From the NCBI GenBank assembly GCA_012519705.1, contig JAAYPR010000012.1:42705-106704 (forward strand): a stretch of 64,000 bases of DNA, written 5' to 3'. The DNA is from Campylobacteraceae bacterium (GTDB lineage Bacteria > Campylobacterota > Campylobacteria > Campylobacterales > Campylobacteraceae). Below are positions 27,058 to 34,688 of this stretch, piece by piece; position 1 is the first letter of the stretch; the number at the start of each line of letters is the position of its first letter. The notes under the pieces are model-generated. The model worked only from the letters and a program-made list of their open reading frames with translations, was not told the origin of the DNA and did not search any database. Both the position numbers and the translations under genes were made by a program.

Positions 27058-27772
27058 TTTATACGTAGCAGAAGTTCTAAATATAAGTAGAAACAAAGCA
27101 AGTGAGCTGATAAAAGCTGGACAAGTTTTGCTAAACGGTGAAATTTTAGATAAGCCATCTTTTGAAGTAGATGAGCTAGAGGGTAACAAAATAGAAGTTG
27201 TAAGTGAAATTTATGTCTCCCGTTCAGCTATGAAGCTAAAAACTTATTTAAAAAGCTTGGATTCAAATTTGGGCGTAAGTTTAGCTGGTAAAACAGCGAT
27301 AGATGTTGGAAGCTCGGCTGGTGGATTTATCCAAGTTTTGCTTGAAAACGGTGTTAAAAGTGTGGTTGGAGTGGATGTTGGAAGCGACCAAATAAACCCA
27401 AAAATAAAAGATAACGCAGGAGTTAGAGTTTGTGAAAACACAGACATTAGGGAGTTTGCAAAAAAGAGCAAAGAAGAGTTTGAAATTTTAACTTGTGATG
27501 TGAGTTTTATCTCTTTAAATCTTATACTTGAGAGCATTAAAGAGCTTTTTAGTGAATATGCGATTTTGCTTTTTAAGCCACAATTTGAAGTTGGAAAAGA
27601 AGCAAAAAGAGATAAAAAAGGCGTTTTAAAAGACACTAAAGCTATCAAACAGGCGATGGCTAAATTTGAGCTAGAAGCCGCAAAAATGGGGCTTATAATG
27701 CTTGATAAAAAAGAGTGTGAAGTTTTGGGAAAGGAAGGAAATAGTGAGTATTTTTACCTATTTAAGAAGTAG
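27047..27772 (+). CDS. tlyA: TlyA family rRNA 2'-O-methyltransferase
   Basis: The protein is about 241 residues from the GTG at 27047, which has taggg upstream and gives the expected N terminus Arg-Ala-Asp-Leu-Tyr-Val-Ala. An S4 RNA-binding domain (1-60) is followed by an FtsJ-type methyltransferase with Ala-Ile-Asp-Val-Gly-Ser-Ser-Ala-Gly-Gly-Phe and Glu-Ile-Leu-Thr-Cys-Asp-Val-Ser-Phe. TlyA methylates ribosomal RNA and affects capreomycin sensitivity in other bacteria. The older name is hemolysin A. It overlaps the genes on both sides. Confidence 0.92.
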   Translation: MRADLYVAEVLNISRNKASELIKAGQVLLNGEILDKPSFEVDELEGNKIEVVSEIYVSRSAMKLKTYLKSLDSNLGVSLAGKTAIDVGSSAGGFIQVLLENGVKSVVGVDVGSDQINPKIKDNAGVRVCENTDIREFAKKSKEEFEILTCDVSFISLNLILESIKELFSEYAILLFKPQFEVGKEAKRDKKGVLKDTKAIKQAMAKFELEAAKMGLIMLDKKECEVLGKEGNSEYFYLFKK

Positions 27773-28262
27773 TTTTATCGTTTTAGTTTCACTATTTTTA
27801 CTCTCGGGATGTGCGAAAAATAGTGACTTAGTTCCACAAAACATTGGTGAGAGCTTAAGTGAAAATTTTGAGATGGATAAATTTAGCGGAACTTGGTATG
27901 AGTTAGCAGTTTTAAAAAATGATGAGAATTTAACAAATAGAACCATAAATTTTGCCATTGATAAAGATAAAATAAGGATAGTAAAAAGCTCGCTTGATAT
28001 GAGTGGAAAGCCCAAAAAAGAGAGCTTAAGAGGAAAAACAGAAGAGAATAAAATCAGTTATAGCAAATTTGGCTTTGTTTATGATGACGCTTATGTAGTT
28101 AGAAATGATGGGTATAAATACGCTATGCTTTACACTTATGACGAGCTTTTTATCCTTTCTCGCTCAACTTCTATACCAGAAGCTTTGAAAGTTATCTATC
28201 TAAGCAATGCTAAAAAAGATGGCTATGATATAGATAAAATTATTTGGATAAATCAGGAATAG
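27744..28262 (+). CDS. Lipocalin-like outer membrane lipoprotein (Blc family)
   Basis: The protein is about 172 residues from the GTG at 27744, chosen because aaggaagg precedes it. A lipoprotein signal ends Leu-Phe-Leu-Leu-Ser-Gly-Cys (lipobox). The lipocalin Gly-x-Trp motif appears as Phe-Ser-Gly-Thr-Trp-Tyr-Glu-Leu-Ala. Blc-type lipocalins bind lysophospholipids or fatty acids at the cell envelope. It overlaps tlyA by 29 bases and is followed after 1 base by ribF. Confidence 0.85.
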   Translation: MSIFTYLRSSFIVLVSLFLLSGCAKNSDLVPQNIGESLSENFEMDKFSGTWYELAVLKNDENLTNRTINFAIDKDKIRIVKSSLDMSGKPKKESLRGKTEENKISYSKFGFVYDDAYVVRNDGYKYAMLYTYDELFILSRSTSIPEALKVIYLSNAKKDGYDIDKIIWINQE

Positions 28263-28263
28263 T

Positions 28264-29070
28264 ATGGTTAAATCACTTGCGATTGGGCATTTTGATGGAC
28301 TTCATTTAGGACATAGAGAGCTTTTTAAAAAGCTTGGTGAAAATGGCGGAGTGCTAATCATAGAAAATGACAACCCAAAGCTAACCCCAAAAAGAGAGGA
28401 GTTTATAACTCTACCTATCTTTTATAAACATATTGATGAGGTTAGAAAACTAAGCGGGGAGGAGTTTGTTTTAAGCTTAATGAGTGAGTTTGAAGAGCTA
28501 GAACTCATCGTAGTTGGCTATGACTTTAAGTTTGGATATAAAAAAAGCTCAAGCGCAGATGATCTAAAGCGTTTTTTTAAAGGCAGAGTTGAGGTTGTGG
28601 ACGAGGTTTTTTATAATGACATTAGCGTTCATACAACGAAAATCAGAGAGCTTTTAAAAAACGGTGAGGCTAAAAAAGCCTCTATTTTACTAGGTAGAAA
28701 TTACGCTATAAAAGGCAGGGTTGTCTCAGGGCAAGGCATCGGTAAAAAGGAGCTTTTTGCCACCTTGAATTTAGAAGCAAAAAACTACTTTTTACCAAAA
28801 GAGGGGGTTTATGCTACTCTTGCCTATGTAAAAAATAAGGTTTATAAAAGCGTTACATTTGTGGGGCATCGGGTTAGTACAGACTCTAAATTTAGCATAG
28901 AAACTCACATTTTAGAAGAGTTTAGCGAAGAAGCAAGCGAGCTAACAGTCGAGTTTATAGAGTTTATCAGAGATAATGCTAAATTTGATGATTTAGCTAA
29001 ACTAAGGGCTCAAATTTTGGATGATATAAAAAAAGCAAGTGAGATTTTAAATCAGATAGAGAAGGTGTAA
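28264..29070 (+). CDS. ribF: Bifunctional riboflavin kinase / FMN adenylyltransferase
   Basis: This is a protein of 268 residues. The N-terminal nucleotidyltransferase has Ile-Gly-His-Phe-Asp-Gly-Leu-His-Leu-Gly-His. The C-terminal kinase part has Gly-Arg-Val-Val-Ser-Gly-Gln-Gly-Ile-Gly, then Ala-Thr-Leu-Asn-Leu in place of the common Pro-Thr-Ala-Asn-Leu, and Glu-Gly-Val-Tyr-Ala-Thr. It turns riboflavin into FMN and FAD. It is shorter than the 310-residue enterobacterial enzyme, as in other Campylobacter. Confidence 0.93.
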   Translation: MVKSLAIGHFDGLHLGHRELFKKLGENGGVLIIENDNPKLTPKREEFITLPIFYKHIDEVRKLSGEEFVLSLMSEFEELELIVVGYDFKFGYKKSSSADDLKRFFKGRVEVVDEVFYNDISVHTTKIRELLKNGEAKKASILLGRNYAIKGRVVSGQGIGKKELFATLNLEAKNYFLPKEGVYATLAYVKNKVYKSVTFVGHRVSTDSKFSIETHILEEFSEEASELTVEFIEFIRDNAKFDDLAKLRAQILDDIKKASEILNQIEKV

Positions 29071-29071
29071 A

Positions 29072-29776
29072 ATGAGAGATGAGATATTTAAAAAGCCCAT
29101 TTCAAAGCAGTTTGAGTTCGATGAGAGTGTAGCAACTGTTTTTGATGATATGATAAGTCGCTCAGTTCCATACTATCAAATAGTACTTGATTTAACCTCT
29201 GATTTTTTAAATCGTTACTTAAAAGATGAGAGTCAAGTTCTAGATTTAGGTTGTTCGACTGGCACAACTTTGTTTAAGCTTTTAGAATTAAACAAAACCT
29301 TTAAACTAAAAGGGGTGGATAACTCCAAACCGATGCTTGAAATCGCTCGTAATAAAGCAAATGCTTACGGAGTTGAGATAGAGTTTATTTTAGGTGATAT
29401 TTTAGAAGTAGAGCTTAAAAATAGTGACGCTATTATTTTAAACTATACTTTACAATTTATCAGACCGCTTTTAAGAGAGAGTTTTGTTAAAAAAATTTAT
29501 GAGAACTTAAACGAAGGCGGGGTTTTTGTTCTGAGTGAGAAAATCCTTTTTGAAGATAAAAAAGTAGCCGTTGATATCATAGAAATTTATGAAGAGTATA
29601 AAGAAAAACAGGGCTACTCTAAATACGAAATAGCACAAAAAAGACAAGCTTTAGAAAATGTGCTGATTCCTTACAGCGAAGATGAAAACAAAACTATGCT
29701 TAAAAATGCAGGTTTTAGAAGTGTTGAATCTTTGTTTAAATGGGGGAATTTTGCTACTTTTATAGCGTTGAAATGA
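29072..29776 (+). CDS. cmoA: Carboxy-S-adenosyl-L-methionine synthase
   Basis: This is a protein of 234 residues with a SAM methyltransferase fold. It contains Phe-Asp-Glu-Ser-Val-Ala-Thr-Val-Phe-Asp-Asp-Met, Ser-Arg-Ser-Val-Pro-Tyr-Tyr, and Asp-Leu-Gly-Cys-Ser-Thr-Gly-Thr-Thr, all typical of CmoA. It makes carboxy-SAM from SAM and prephenate for cmo5U formation in the tRNA wobble base. The partner cmoB lies at 51395-52288. It closes the long plus-strand run and is followed by a terminator-like repeat. Confidence 0.95.
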   Translation: MRDEIFKKPISKQFEFDESVATVFDDMISRSVPYYQIVLDLTSDFLNRYLKDESQVLDLGCSTGTTLFKLLELNKTFKLKGVDNSKPMLEIARNKANAYGVEIEFILGDILEVELKNSDAIILNYTLQFIRPLLRESFVKKIYENLNEGGVFVLSEKILFEDKKVAVDIIEIYEEYKEKQGYSKYEIAQKRQALENVLIPYSEDENKTMLKNAGFRSVESLFKWGNFATFIALK

Positions 29777-29784
29777 TTTATTAA

Positions 29785-29826
29785 GAGGGAAAGGGGGCTT
29801 GAATTACGAAGTCGCTCCCCTTTTTT
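29785..29826 (+). terminator. Terminator after cmoA, part of a second dispersed repeat
   Basis: A G-rich arm (aaaggggg, 29790-29797) pairs with cccctttttt (29817-29826), giving an intrinsic terminator with a T run. The same sequence recurs almost unchanged at 53973-54020. Confidence 0.75.
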
Positions 29827-29932
29827 ATTTTTACTCCAAAAGTGCCGTATATAGGTACATTTTGCCTCACTTCAACGTTTAAGGTTGCTATGCTTCGCAC
29901 AGACTTTAACTGCTTTTGCTATGCAAAAGATT
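29785..29932. repeat. Second dispersed repeat type, copy 1
   Basis: The block begins agagggaaagggggctt, continues tacgaagtcgctcccct, and later has ggttgctatgcttcgcac and ttttgctatgcaaaag. The same order of segments is found at 53973-54093 next to another element of the first family, so the two types tend to sit together. Confidence 0.7.
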
Positions 29933-29950
29933 TTAAAATCATACTCTAGC

Positions 29951-30090
29951 GTCATTGCGAGTTTGTGAAACAAACGAAGCAATCTAGTCGTTGAGTTAAA
30001 ATACACATTAGAACCAAATCAGCCAAACATAATTCTAAAATTTCAACATCTAGATTGCCACGAATTTACTTCGTAAATTCTCGCAATGAC
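29951..30090. repeat. Dispersed inverted-repeat element (about 140 bp)
   Basis: It starts gtcattgcgagtttgtgaaac and ends ctcgcaatgac. It lacks the extra gtctgcag segment of the larger copies. The right arm has an internal hairpin (gaatttacttcgtaaattc). The 467-base gap between cmoA and rpsO holds this element and the preceding one, and no gene. Confidence 0.85.
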
Positions 30091-30203
30091 GATGAGAAGT
30101 ATTTTTTAACAGCACAAATTTGCAATGATGGCTCTGCTGGAGTAAAATTTGATTATAAAATATAAAAAAGTTTTTAGTTTAAATGTGATTTTTGAGAGAA
30201 AAT

Positions 30204-30229
30204 ATAAAAAGCCCTTTTTCAAGGGCTTT
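30204..30229 (-). terminator. Terminator of rpsO
   Basis: The arms aaagccctt and aagggcttt with a 4-base loop lie just past the rpsO stop. On the minus strand they are followed by tttttata. Confidence 0.85.
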
Positions 30230-30243
30230 AAGTTTGACTAAAA

Positions 30244-30516
30244 TTATCTATCTTTTAAGCCAAGTTCTTCGATTAACGTAGTATATCTATTGTAATCTTT
30301 GTTTTTTAGATATTTCAAAAGCTTTTTTCTTCTACTTACGATTTTAAGTAGTCCAAGTCTTGATGAAAAATCTTTTGGGTTTGCTTGTAGGTGAGCAGTT
30401 AACTCTGTAATTCTTGCTGAAAGTAAAGCAACTTGAACTTCTGCTGAACCTGTATCACCATCTTTTTGAGCGAATTTCGCAACTATTTCTGCTTTTTGTG
30501 CCGAATCTAAAGCCAT
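30244..30516 (-). CDS. rpsO: 30S ribosomal protein S15
   Basis: This is a protein of 90 residues with the S15 pattern [15 protein letters not shown], then [14 protein letters not shown] and Arg-Arg-Lys-Lys-Leu-Leu. S15 binds 16S rRNA helix 20-22 early in 30S assembly. A strong site (caggaggt) precedes the ATG. It is a single-gene unit on the minus strand with its own terminator. Confidence 0.98.
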   Translation of the reverse strand: MALDSAQKAEIVAKFAQKDGDTGSAEVQVALLSARITELTAHLQANPKDFSSRLGLLKIVSRRKKLLKYLKNKDYNRYTTLIEELGLKDR

Positions 30517-30684
30517 ATTGACCTCCTGACTGGTAAATTAAAATAAAAAAATTATTTTATCTAAATAACCTAAAATTTAGCTAAATTTAACAAAAGAGAT
30601 AAAAAATATCCGAAATTTAGAAATTTAAACTATTTGATAGTTAAATTTAACTAAAATACAAACTTTTATATATAAGGAGTTATA

Positions 30685-31095
30685 ATGCTTTTTACAAAAG
30701 CTAGTGAATACGCTTTATTATCGCTAATTTACATAGCTAGAAAAGATGTCCCACAAGATGTCGATACCATCTCGAGAGAGCTTGATATTTCTAAGAGTTT
30801 TTTAGCAAAAATTTTACAAAACTTAGCAAAAGAGGAAATTTTATACTCATTTAAAGGTGCAAATGGGGGATTTAAACTAGCAAAAGATGCTTGTGAAATA
30901 AATTTAAAAGAGATTATCGAGGGAGCTGAGAAGCAAGGAGCAACGGTTTTTGTCTGCTCAAATGCTAAAGAAGACTGTGAAAAAAGTGATATTTGTGGAA
31001 TTTGGCATATTTTTAACACCCTTCAGCAAGAGGTTGATGGGTATTTAGAAAAAATTACTCTTGAAGATATTATGAACAAAAAGGGCTTAAAATGA
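30685..31095 (+). CDS. Rrf2 family transcriptional regulator, probable Fe-S sensor
   Basis: This is a protein of 136 residues. The winged helix begins Met-Leu-Phe-Thr-Lys-Ala-Ser-Glu-Tyr-Ala-Leu and has Ile-Ser-Lys-Ser-Phe-Leu-Ala-Lys-Ile-Leu-Gln-Asn-Leu. Three Cys in the C-terminal part (C-x6-C-x5-C: Cys-Ser-Asn-Ala-Lys-Glu-Asp-Cys, then Ile-Cys) match the cluster-binding arrangement of IscR/NsrR/RirA-type members. It likely senses iron-sulfur, nitric oxide or redox state. It overlaps the DHH phosphoesterase gene by 4 bases. The site aaggag lies upstream. Confidence 0.88.
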   Translation: MLFTKASEYALLSLIYIARKDVPQDVDTISRELDISKSFLAKILQNLAKEEILYSFKGANGGFKLAKDACEINLKEIIEGAEKQGATVFVCSNAKEDCEKSDICGIWHIFNTLQQEVDGYLEKITLEDIMNKKGLK

Positions 31096-32168
31096 GAGTT
31101 TACCATCTTTCACACACGGATTTAGACGGGTATGGATGTCAAGTAGTGACAAAACATTACTTTAAAAATGTAGAGTTTTTTAACTCAAACTATGGCAGAG
31201 AGATAGAGGCAAAATTCGATGAAATCATTAGTCTAATAGATAGTAGAGATGAGAAATCTTTGGTTTTAGTAACTGACTTAAACCTAACTCTTGGGCAGTG
31301 TGAGAAATTTGAAACCGCTCTAAATGAGAGAGATTCTAAGATTTTACTACTTGATCATCATCAAACAGGGCTTGAGTGTGCTAAGAACTTTGGTTGGTAT
31401 CTGCTTGATAATAGTCGCTGTGCAACCAAGATAACTTATGATTTTTTTAGTAAAGCTTACGGAAGTGATGAAAAGCTTAGCAAGTTTGTAGATGTTGTAA
31501 ACGCAGTTGATATCTGGATAAAAGAAGATGCAAATTTCGAGATGGGAAAAGTCTGTATGGGCATAGTAAGTGGGGCAAAAGAGATAAATAAGATTATGTT
31601 TGATGAGACAAGCAGAGAGTATATCTTTCACCTGCTTAAAGAAGCAGAAAGTTATTTTTATGAAGATGGCGGACACATTAAACTTGATGATACTTTGCAC
31701 CAGCTTAAAAAAGGGTATTTCTTAGATGGAAATGATGATACTCTTAGTAATTTAGTCTCAAACTTCGTTGTTAAAAAACTAAGCGATGAGAGAGAGAAAT
31801 TTGAGATAAATTACCTTGATAAAAAAGGAGTTTTAACTTACAATATCGGAAATACTTCTGTGATAGGAAATGACTTTTTGGTGGCAAACCCTGACATCGA
31901 CTTTTTTATAGATGCAACTTCGAGAAAAACCATGAGTTTTAGAGCAAATGGTAAAGTTGATGTTAGCCAGATGGCTAAGCATTTAATCGGTGGTGGCGGG
32001 CATGTAAATGCAAGCGGCGGACTTTTTATGGGGTTTAAAGATGACTATAGTTATGAGCCGATAAAAGCTCAAATAGTTGAACTTATAGAAAAAAAGACGG
32101 CTGAGTTGGAAAATGAGAAAGCTGAAAATAATTTGGATAAAAACAAAGGAGATGAAAATGCAAAATAA
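31092..32168 (+). CDS. DHH family phosphoesterase
   Basis: This is a protein of 358 residues. The N terminus has His-Thr-Asp-Leu-Asp-Gly-Tyr-Gly-Cys, then a middle Asp motif (Val-Thr-Asp-Leu-Asn), then Leu-Leu-Asp-His-His-Gln-Thr-Gly, the DHH motif. The C-terminal DHHA1 part contains Gly-Gly-Gly-Gly-His-Val-Asn-Ala-Ser-Gly-Gly. Such proteins hydrolyse short RNA, pAp or cyclic dinucleotides with Mn; which substrate applies here cannot be told. It is translated with the Rrf2 regulator upstream and overlaps the small gene downstream by 11 bases. Confidence 0.88.
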   Translation: MRVYHLSHTDLDGYGCQVVTKHYFKNVEFFNSNYGREIEAKFDEIISLIDSRDEKSLVLVTDLNLTLGQCEKFETALNERDSKILLLDHHQTGLECAKNFGWYLLDNSRCATKITYDFFSKAYGSDEKLSKFVDVVNAVDIWIKEDANFEMGKVCMGIVSGAKEINKIMFDETSREYIFHLLKEAESYFYEDGGHIKLDDTLHQLKKGYFLDGNDDTLSNLVSNFVVKKLSDEREKFEINYLDKKGVLTYNIGNTSVIGNDFLVANPDIDFFIDATSRKTMSFRANGKVDVSQMAKHLIGGGGHVNASGGLFMGFKDDYSYEPIKAQIVELIEKKTAELENEKAENNLDKNKGDENAK

Positions 32169-32382
32169 CGAAGAAATAGAAGCACTATATTATGAAATAT
32201 CGCTTCTTTTAGAGGGTGTTTTATACTACGCTGGCGTTAAAGAAGAAAAGCTTCAAGATGCAGCTGAGAAATACGTAGAGATAGTTGATGATGTTTTAGC
32301 TAAAAGTGACGCAGAAGGCGTGGATGAAGTAGTTGAAGTTGTAAATTTTATGAAGAAAAATTATAAGGAATTTTTTAAATAA
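32158..32382 (+). CDS. Small acidic protein of unknown function
   Basis: This is a protein of 74 residues. The ATG at 32158 is chosen because aaggag lies about 8 bases upstream. The sequence is helical and acidic (many Glu and Asp) with Tyr-Tyr-Glu-Ile-Ser-Leu-Leu-Leu-Glu-Gly-Val-Leu-Tyr-Tyr-Ala-Gly. It overlaps the end of the DHH phosphoesterase gene, so it probably belongs to the same operon. No family is recognised. Confidence 0.7.
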   Translation: MQNNEEIEALYYEISLLLEGVLYYAGVKEEKLQDAAEKYVEIVDDVLAKSDAEGVDEVVEVVNFMKKNYKEFFK

Positions 32383-32445
32383 GATTTTGGATAAATTTGC
32401 GAAATAAATTTGGGTTTTTAAAACCCAAATTTAAGCTCTTACAGG

Positions 32446-32604
32446 CTACGCTTTTTGTACTCTTGATGGTAGTAGCGGTTTTGAAACTAACTTTTTTATT
32501 ATATTTTTATAGAAAACTCTCTGTTTTGAAAATTTCTTTTTTTCACATACTATGGTAAAGATTTTTTCTATTTCAGCTCTCTCTTTTCTAGTGATACTTT
32601 GCAT
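32446..32604 (-). CDS. Small basic protein partner of the XRE regulator
   Basis: A 52-codon frame on the minus strand starts at ATG 32604 with gagga upstream and ends TAG at 32446-32448. The product is basic (many Lys and Arg), beginning Met-Gln-Ser-Ile-Thr-Arg-Lys-Glu-Arg-Ala-Glu-Ile-Glu-Lys. It follows the XRE regulator gene after two bases, which together with the ribosome binding site supports real translation. The function is unknown. Confidence 0.55.
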   Translation of the reverse strand: MQSITRKERAEIEKIFTIVCEKKKFSKQRVFYKNIIKKLVSKPLLPSRVQKA

Positions 32605-32606
32605 TT

Positions 32607-32852
32607 TTACTTCCTCATAAGTTTTTTAAATTTATTTAGCACAAACACAGCCTCGTCTTCATCTAGCTCACAAAGCATAGATATCACAGCGTTTGCAGCA
32701 CCAGGTTTGCTTGTTCCAAGTCTCCAGTCTTGATATGTTCTCATAGAAACTCCCAACTTTTCTGCCATAGCAGCTTGAGAAATCTTTTTCCCCATATGCT
32801 TAGACTCAACAGCACTATGTAAAATATTGAAAATATCACTTACTTCTACCAT
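32607..32852 (-). CDS. XRE-type helix-turn-helix regulator
   Basis: The protein is 81 residues from the ATG at 32852; a longer frame to 32909 has a start inside AT-rich promoter-like sequence. The helix-turn-helix is Ile-Ser-Gln-Ala-Ala-Met-Ala-Glu-Lys-Leu-Gly-Val-Ser-Met-Arg-Thr-Tyr-Gln-Asp-Trp. A TATAAT box (minus strand, 32860-32865) ends only 7 bases before this ATG, so the transcript may be nearly leaderless. It is likely to repress itself and act on the repeated GTATAAA boxes upstream. Confidence 0.75.
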   Translation of the reverse strand: MVEVSDIFNILHSAVESKHMGKKISQAAMAEKLGVSMRTYQDWRLGTSKPGAANAVISMLCELDEDEAVFVLNKFKKLMRK

Positions 32853-32895
32853 AATACGAATTATACTAGAAAAATGATAAATTATACATAAAACA

Positions 32896-33054
32896 GTATA
32901 AAACAACAAATTTTTAGTATAAATTTAGTAGAAAATAGTGTATTTTATAACAAATTTAGTGTATAAAACACAAAAAACTCCACAGTATAAACGGTAAAAA
33001 GTATAAATTACACACTATACTACGTTATATTTTACATATAGTTTTCTGTATAAA
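32896..33054. promoter_or_regulatory. AT-rich region with six GTATAAA boxes between the XRE regulator and hrcA
   Basis: The heptamer gtataaa occurs at 32896, 32917, 32961, 32985, 33001 and 33048, all on the plus strand, with spacings of 21, 44, 24, 16 and 47 bases. Several are preceded by ca or ta. The 425-base gap between the regulator and hrcA contains these boxes, then the hrcA promoter. They could be operators for the XRE protein or merely AT-rich promoter sequence. Confidence 0.4.
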
Positions 33055-33186
33055 AATACATAAAGTATTGTAGCATAAGTTTTTGAGAAATTTGCTAAAA
33101 CTAAACTAAATTTAGAAATTTGATATAAATTTCAAAGTTGAGTGAGATAGACTAAAGATTATTAAATTAAAAAGTTCATAAAAGAC

Positions 33187-33215
33187 TTGACATTATAACA
33201 CTCATATTGTATAAT
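33187..33215 (+). promoter_or_regulatory. Sigma-70 promoter of hrcA-grpE-dnaK
   Basis: TTGACA at 33187-33192 and TATAAT at 33210-33215 are separated by 17 bases, a full consensus promoter that is unusual in this AT-rich genome. Confidence 0.9.
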
Positions 33216-33219
33216 ACCG

Positions 33220-33246
33220 CTAGCAATCTAAAAAGTAGAGTGCTAG
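33220..33246 (+). promoter_or_regulatory. CIRCE operator (HrcA binding site)
   Basis: The arms ctagcaatc and gagtgctag are separated by 9 bases, matching the CIRCE layout TTAGCACTC-N9-GAGTGCTAA with two changes in the left arm and one in the right. It overlaps the expected transcript start, so HrcA would block its own operon until heat shock. Confidence 0.92.
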
Positions 33247-33277
33247 GTTTTAGAAAGATAGACTCAAAAGGAAAAAA

Positions 33278-34066
33278 GTGAAGATAAACAAAAGAGATTT
33301 GATACTTGACTATATCATCGAAGCATACCTTGATGATAATACTCCTATTGGCTCTGTTGATTTAGGGCTTAGAATGGATGGGTTAATTCCAGCTTCAACC
33401 ATTAGAGTTTATTTTAAAAAACTTAGCGATGAAGGTGCTATAAAACAGCTTCACATTAGCAGTGGTAGAGTTCCGACTTTGGTTACTATGAAAAACTATT
33501 GGGAAAAAAGGCTAGACTTTAGTCAAAAACTAGTTATAAATGATAGCGATGTTTTGGCTGAAATTTCAGATAGCTTTAAAATTTACTGTATGATTTTCAC
33601 CTCTGATGATGCTATTTTGGAAGAGGTTATCAACTATAGAGATAGGTTTATCATCCTTAGTTTTGATAAAGATGAGCTAGTGCTTAAATTTGATGAGAGA
33701 ATTTATCTGTTTTTACTAAATTTAGTTGGAGCTGAGCTAAAAGAGCTTGAAAAAATCTCCGCTCAAATAGGCTATAGCGAGCTAAGAACCAAGATAAAAG
33801 AGCTAAAAAGATCAAAGATAAAGTTTATGGCAAATGAAGTTGTGGCTTATGATATCTTCAAAGATGAGAGATTTAAGCTACTTTTAGAGCCAAGTGTGAC
33901 AACTGCTTTTAGCAAAAATCTTATTTTTAACCCTCCATTTGAGAGCGGATATATGGGAGTAAAAAGAGCAGTGAAGTTTGAAAACAAAGACGCTACTATG
34001 CTTTGTGCAGGAAGCGTTTATGAAGACTATGAGAAGTTTTTTAACAAAATAATGGAGGCGGCATGA
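33278..34066 (+). CDS. hrcA: Heat-inducible transcription repressor HrcA
   Basis: This is a protein of 262 residues with a GTG start and aaaagga upstream. The winged helix has Leu-Ile-Leu-Asp-Tyr-Ile-Ile-Glu-Ala-Tyr and Ile-Pro-Ala-Ser-Thr-Ile-Arg-Val-Tyr-Phe-Lys-Lys-Leu, then Ser-Ser-Gly-Arg-Val-Pro-Thr, the HrcA signature. It is shorter than the 340-residue Bacillus protein, as in Campylobacter. It binds the CIRCE element 31 bases upstream. It overlaps grpE by 4 bases. Confidence 0.93.
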   Translation: MKINKRDLILDYIIEAYLDDNTPIGSVDLGLRMDGLIPASTIRVYFKKLSDEGAIKQLHISSGRVPTLVTMKNYWEKRLDFSQKLVINDSDVLAEISDSFKIYCMIFTSDDAILEEVINYRDRFIILSFDKDELVLKFDERIYLFLLNLVGAELKELEKISAQIGYSELRTKIKELKRSKIKFMANEVVAYDIFKDERFKLLLEPSVTTAFSKNLIFNPPFESGYMGVKRAVKFENKDATMLCAGSVYEDYEKFFNKIMEAA

Positions 34067-34623
34067 GTGCAGACGAGATAAAAAATGAAGAGATGAAAAA
34101 CTTAAATGAAGCCGGAGAATTTAACGGCGATGAAATTTACGGGGATGAAGTTTGTGAAAACGAAACCGAGGAAGAGAGTGAAATTTCAAAGCTAGAAGCT
34201 CAAATTAGCGAACTAACAGATAAGTTTTATAGAGCAAACGCTGACTTTGATAATATGAAAAAGCGTTTAGAAAAAGAAAAGCTCACAGCGGTAAGCTATG
34301 CAGGCGAGAGCTTTGCAAAAGATATGCTTCCTATTATTGACGCTTTAGAGGCGGCTTTAAGCATAGATGTGGGAGATAATGAGTTTGCTAAAAACATCAA
34401 AGACGGCGTCCAGCAATGCGTTTCAATGGTGTTAAACGCGTTTGAGAAAAACGGCATCACTCAGGTAAGTACAGATGGTAAATTTGATCCAAATGTTCAT
34501 AACGCTATCCAGCAAGTCGAAGATGAGACGAAGGAAAGCGGTGACATTTATCAGGTTTATCAAAAAGGATATCTCTATAAAGAGAGAGTTTTAAGACCAG
34601 CGATGGTTGTAGTTGTGAAATAG
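34063..34623 (+). CDS. grpE: Nucleotide exchange factor GrpE
   Basis: This is a protein of 186 residues. An acidic N-terminal region (1-45) and long helix (Leu-Thr-Asp-Lys-Phe-Tyr-Arg-Ala-Asn-Ala-Asp-Phe-Asp-Asn-Met-Lys-Lys-Arg) lead to the beta domain with Phe-Asp-Pro-Asn-Val-His-Asn-Ala-Ile and the end Leu-Tyr-Lys-Glu-Arg-Val-Leu-Arg-Pro-Ala-Met-Val. GrpE frees ADP from DnaK. It lies between hrcA and dnaK in the CIRCE-controlled operon. Confidence 0.97.
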   Translation: MSADEIKNEEMKNLNEAGEFNGDEIYGDEVCENETEEESEISKLEAQISELTDKFYRANADFDNMKKRLEKEKLTAVSYAGESFAKDMLPIIDALEAALSIDVGDNEFAKNIKDGVQQCVSMVLNAFEKNGITQVSTDGKFDPNVHNAIQQVEDETKESGDIYQVYQKGYLYKERVLRPAMVVVVK

Positions 34624-34670
34624 TATAAAATAATAAAATAAAATAAAATAAAACAAAAGAAATAAAATTT
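34624..34670. repeat. Short tandem aaaat-type repeat before dnaK
   Basis: A run of taaaa pentamers (with one taataaaa variation) fills the space between grpE and the dnaK ribosome binding site. Length change here could alter spacing, but no effect is shown. Confidence 0.5.
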
Positions 34671-34688
34671 AACACAAAGGATAAAAAT

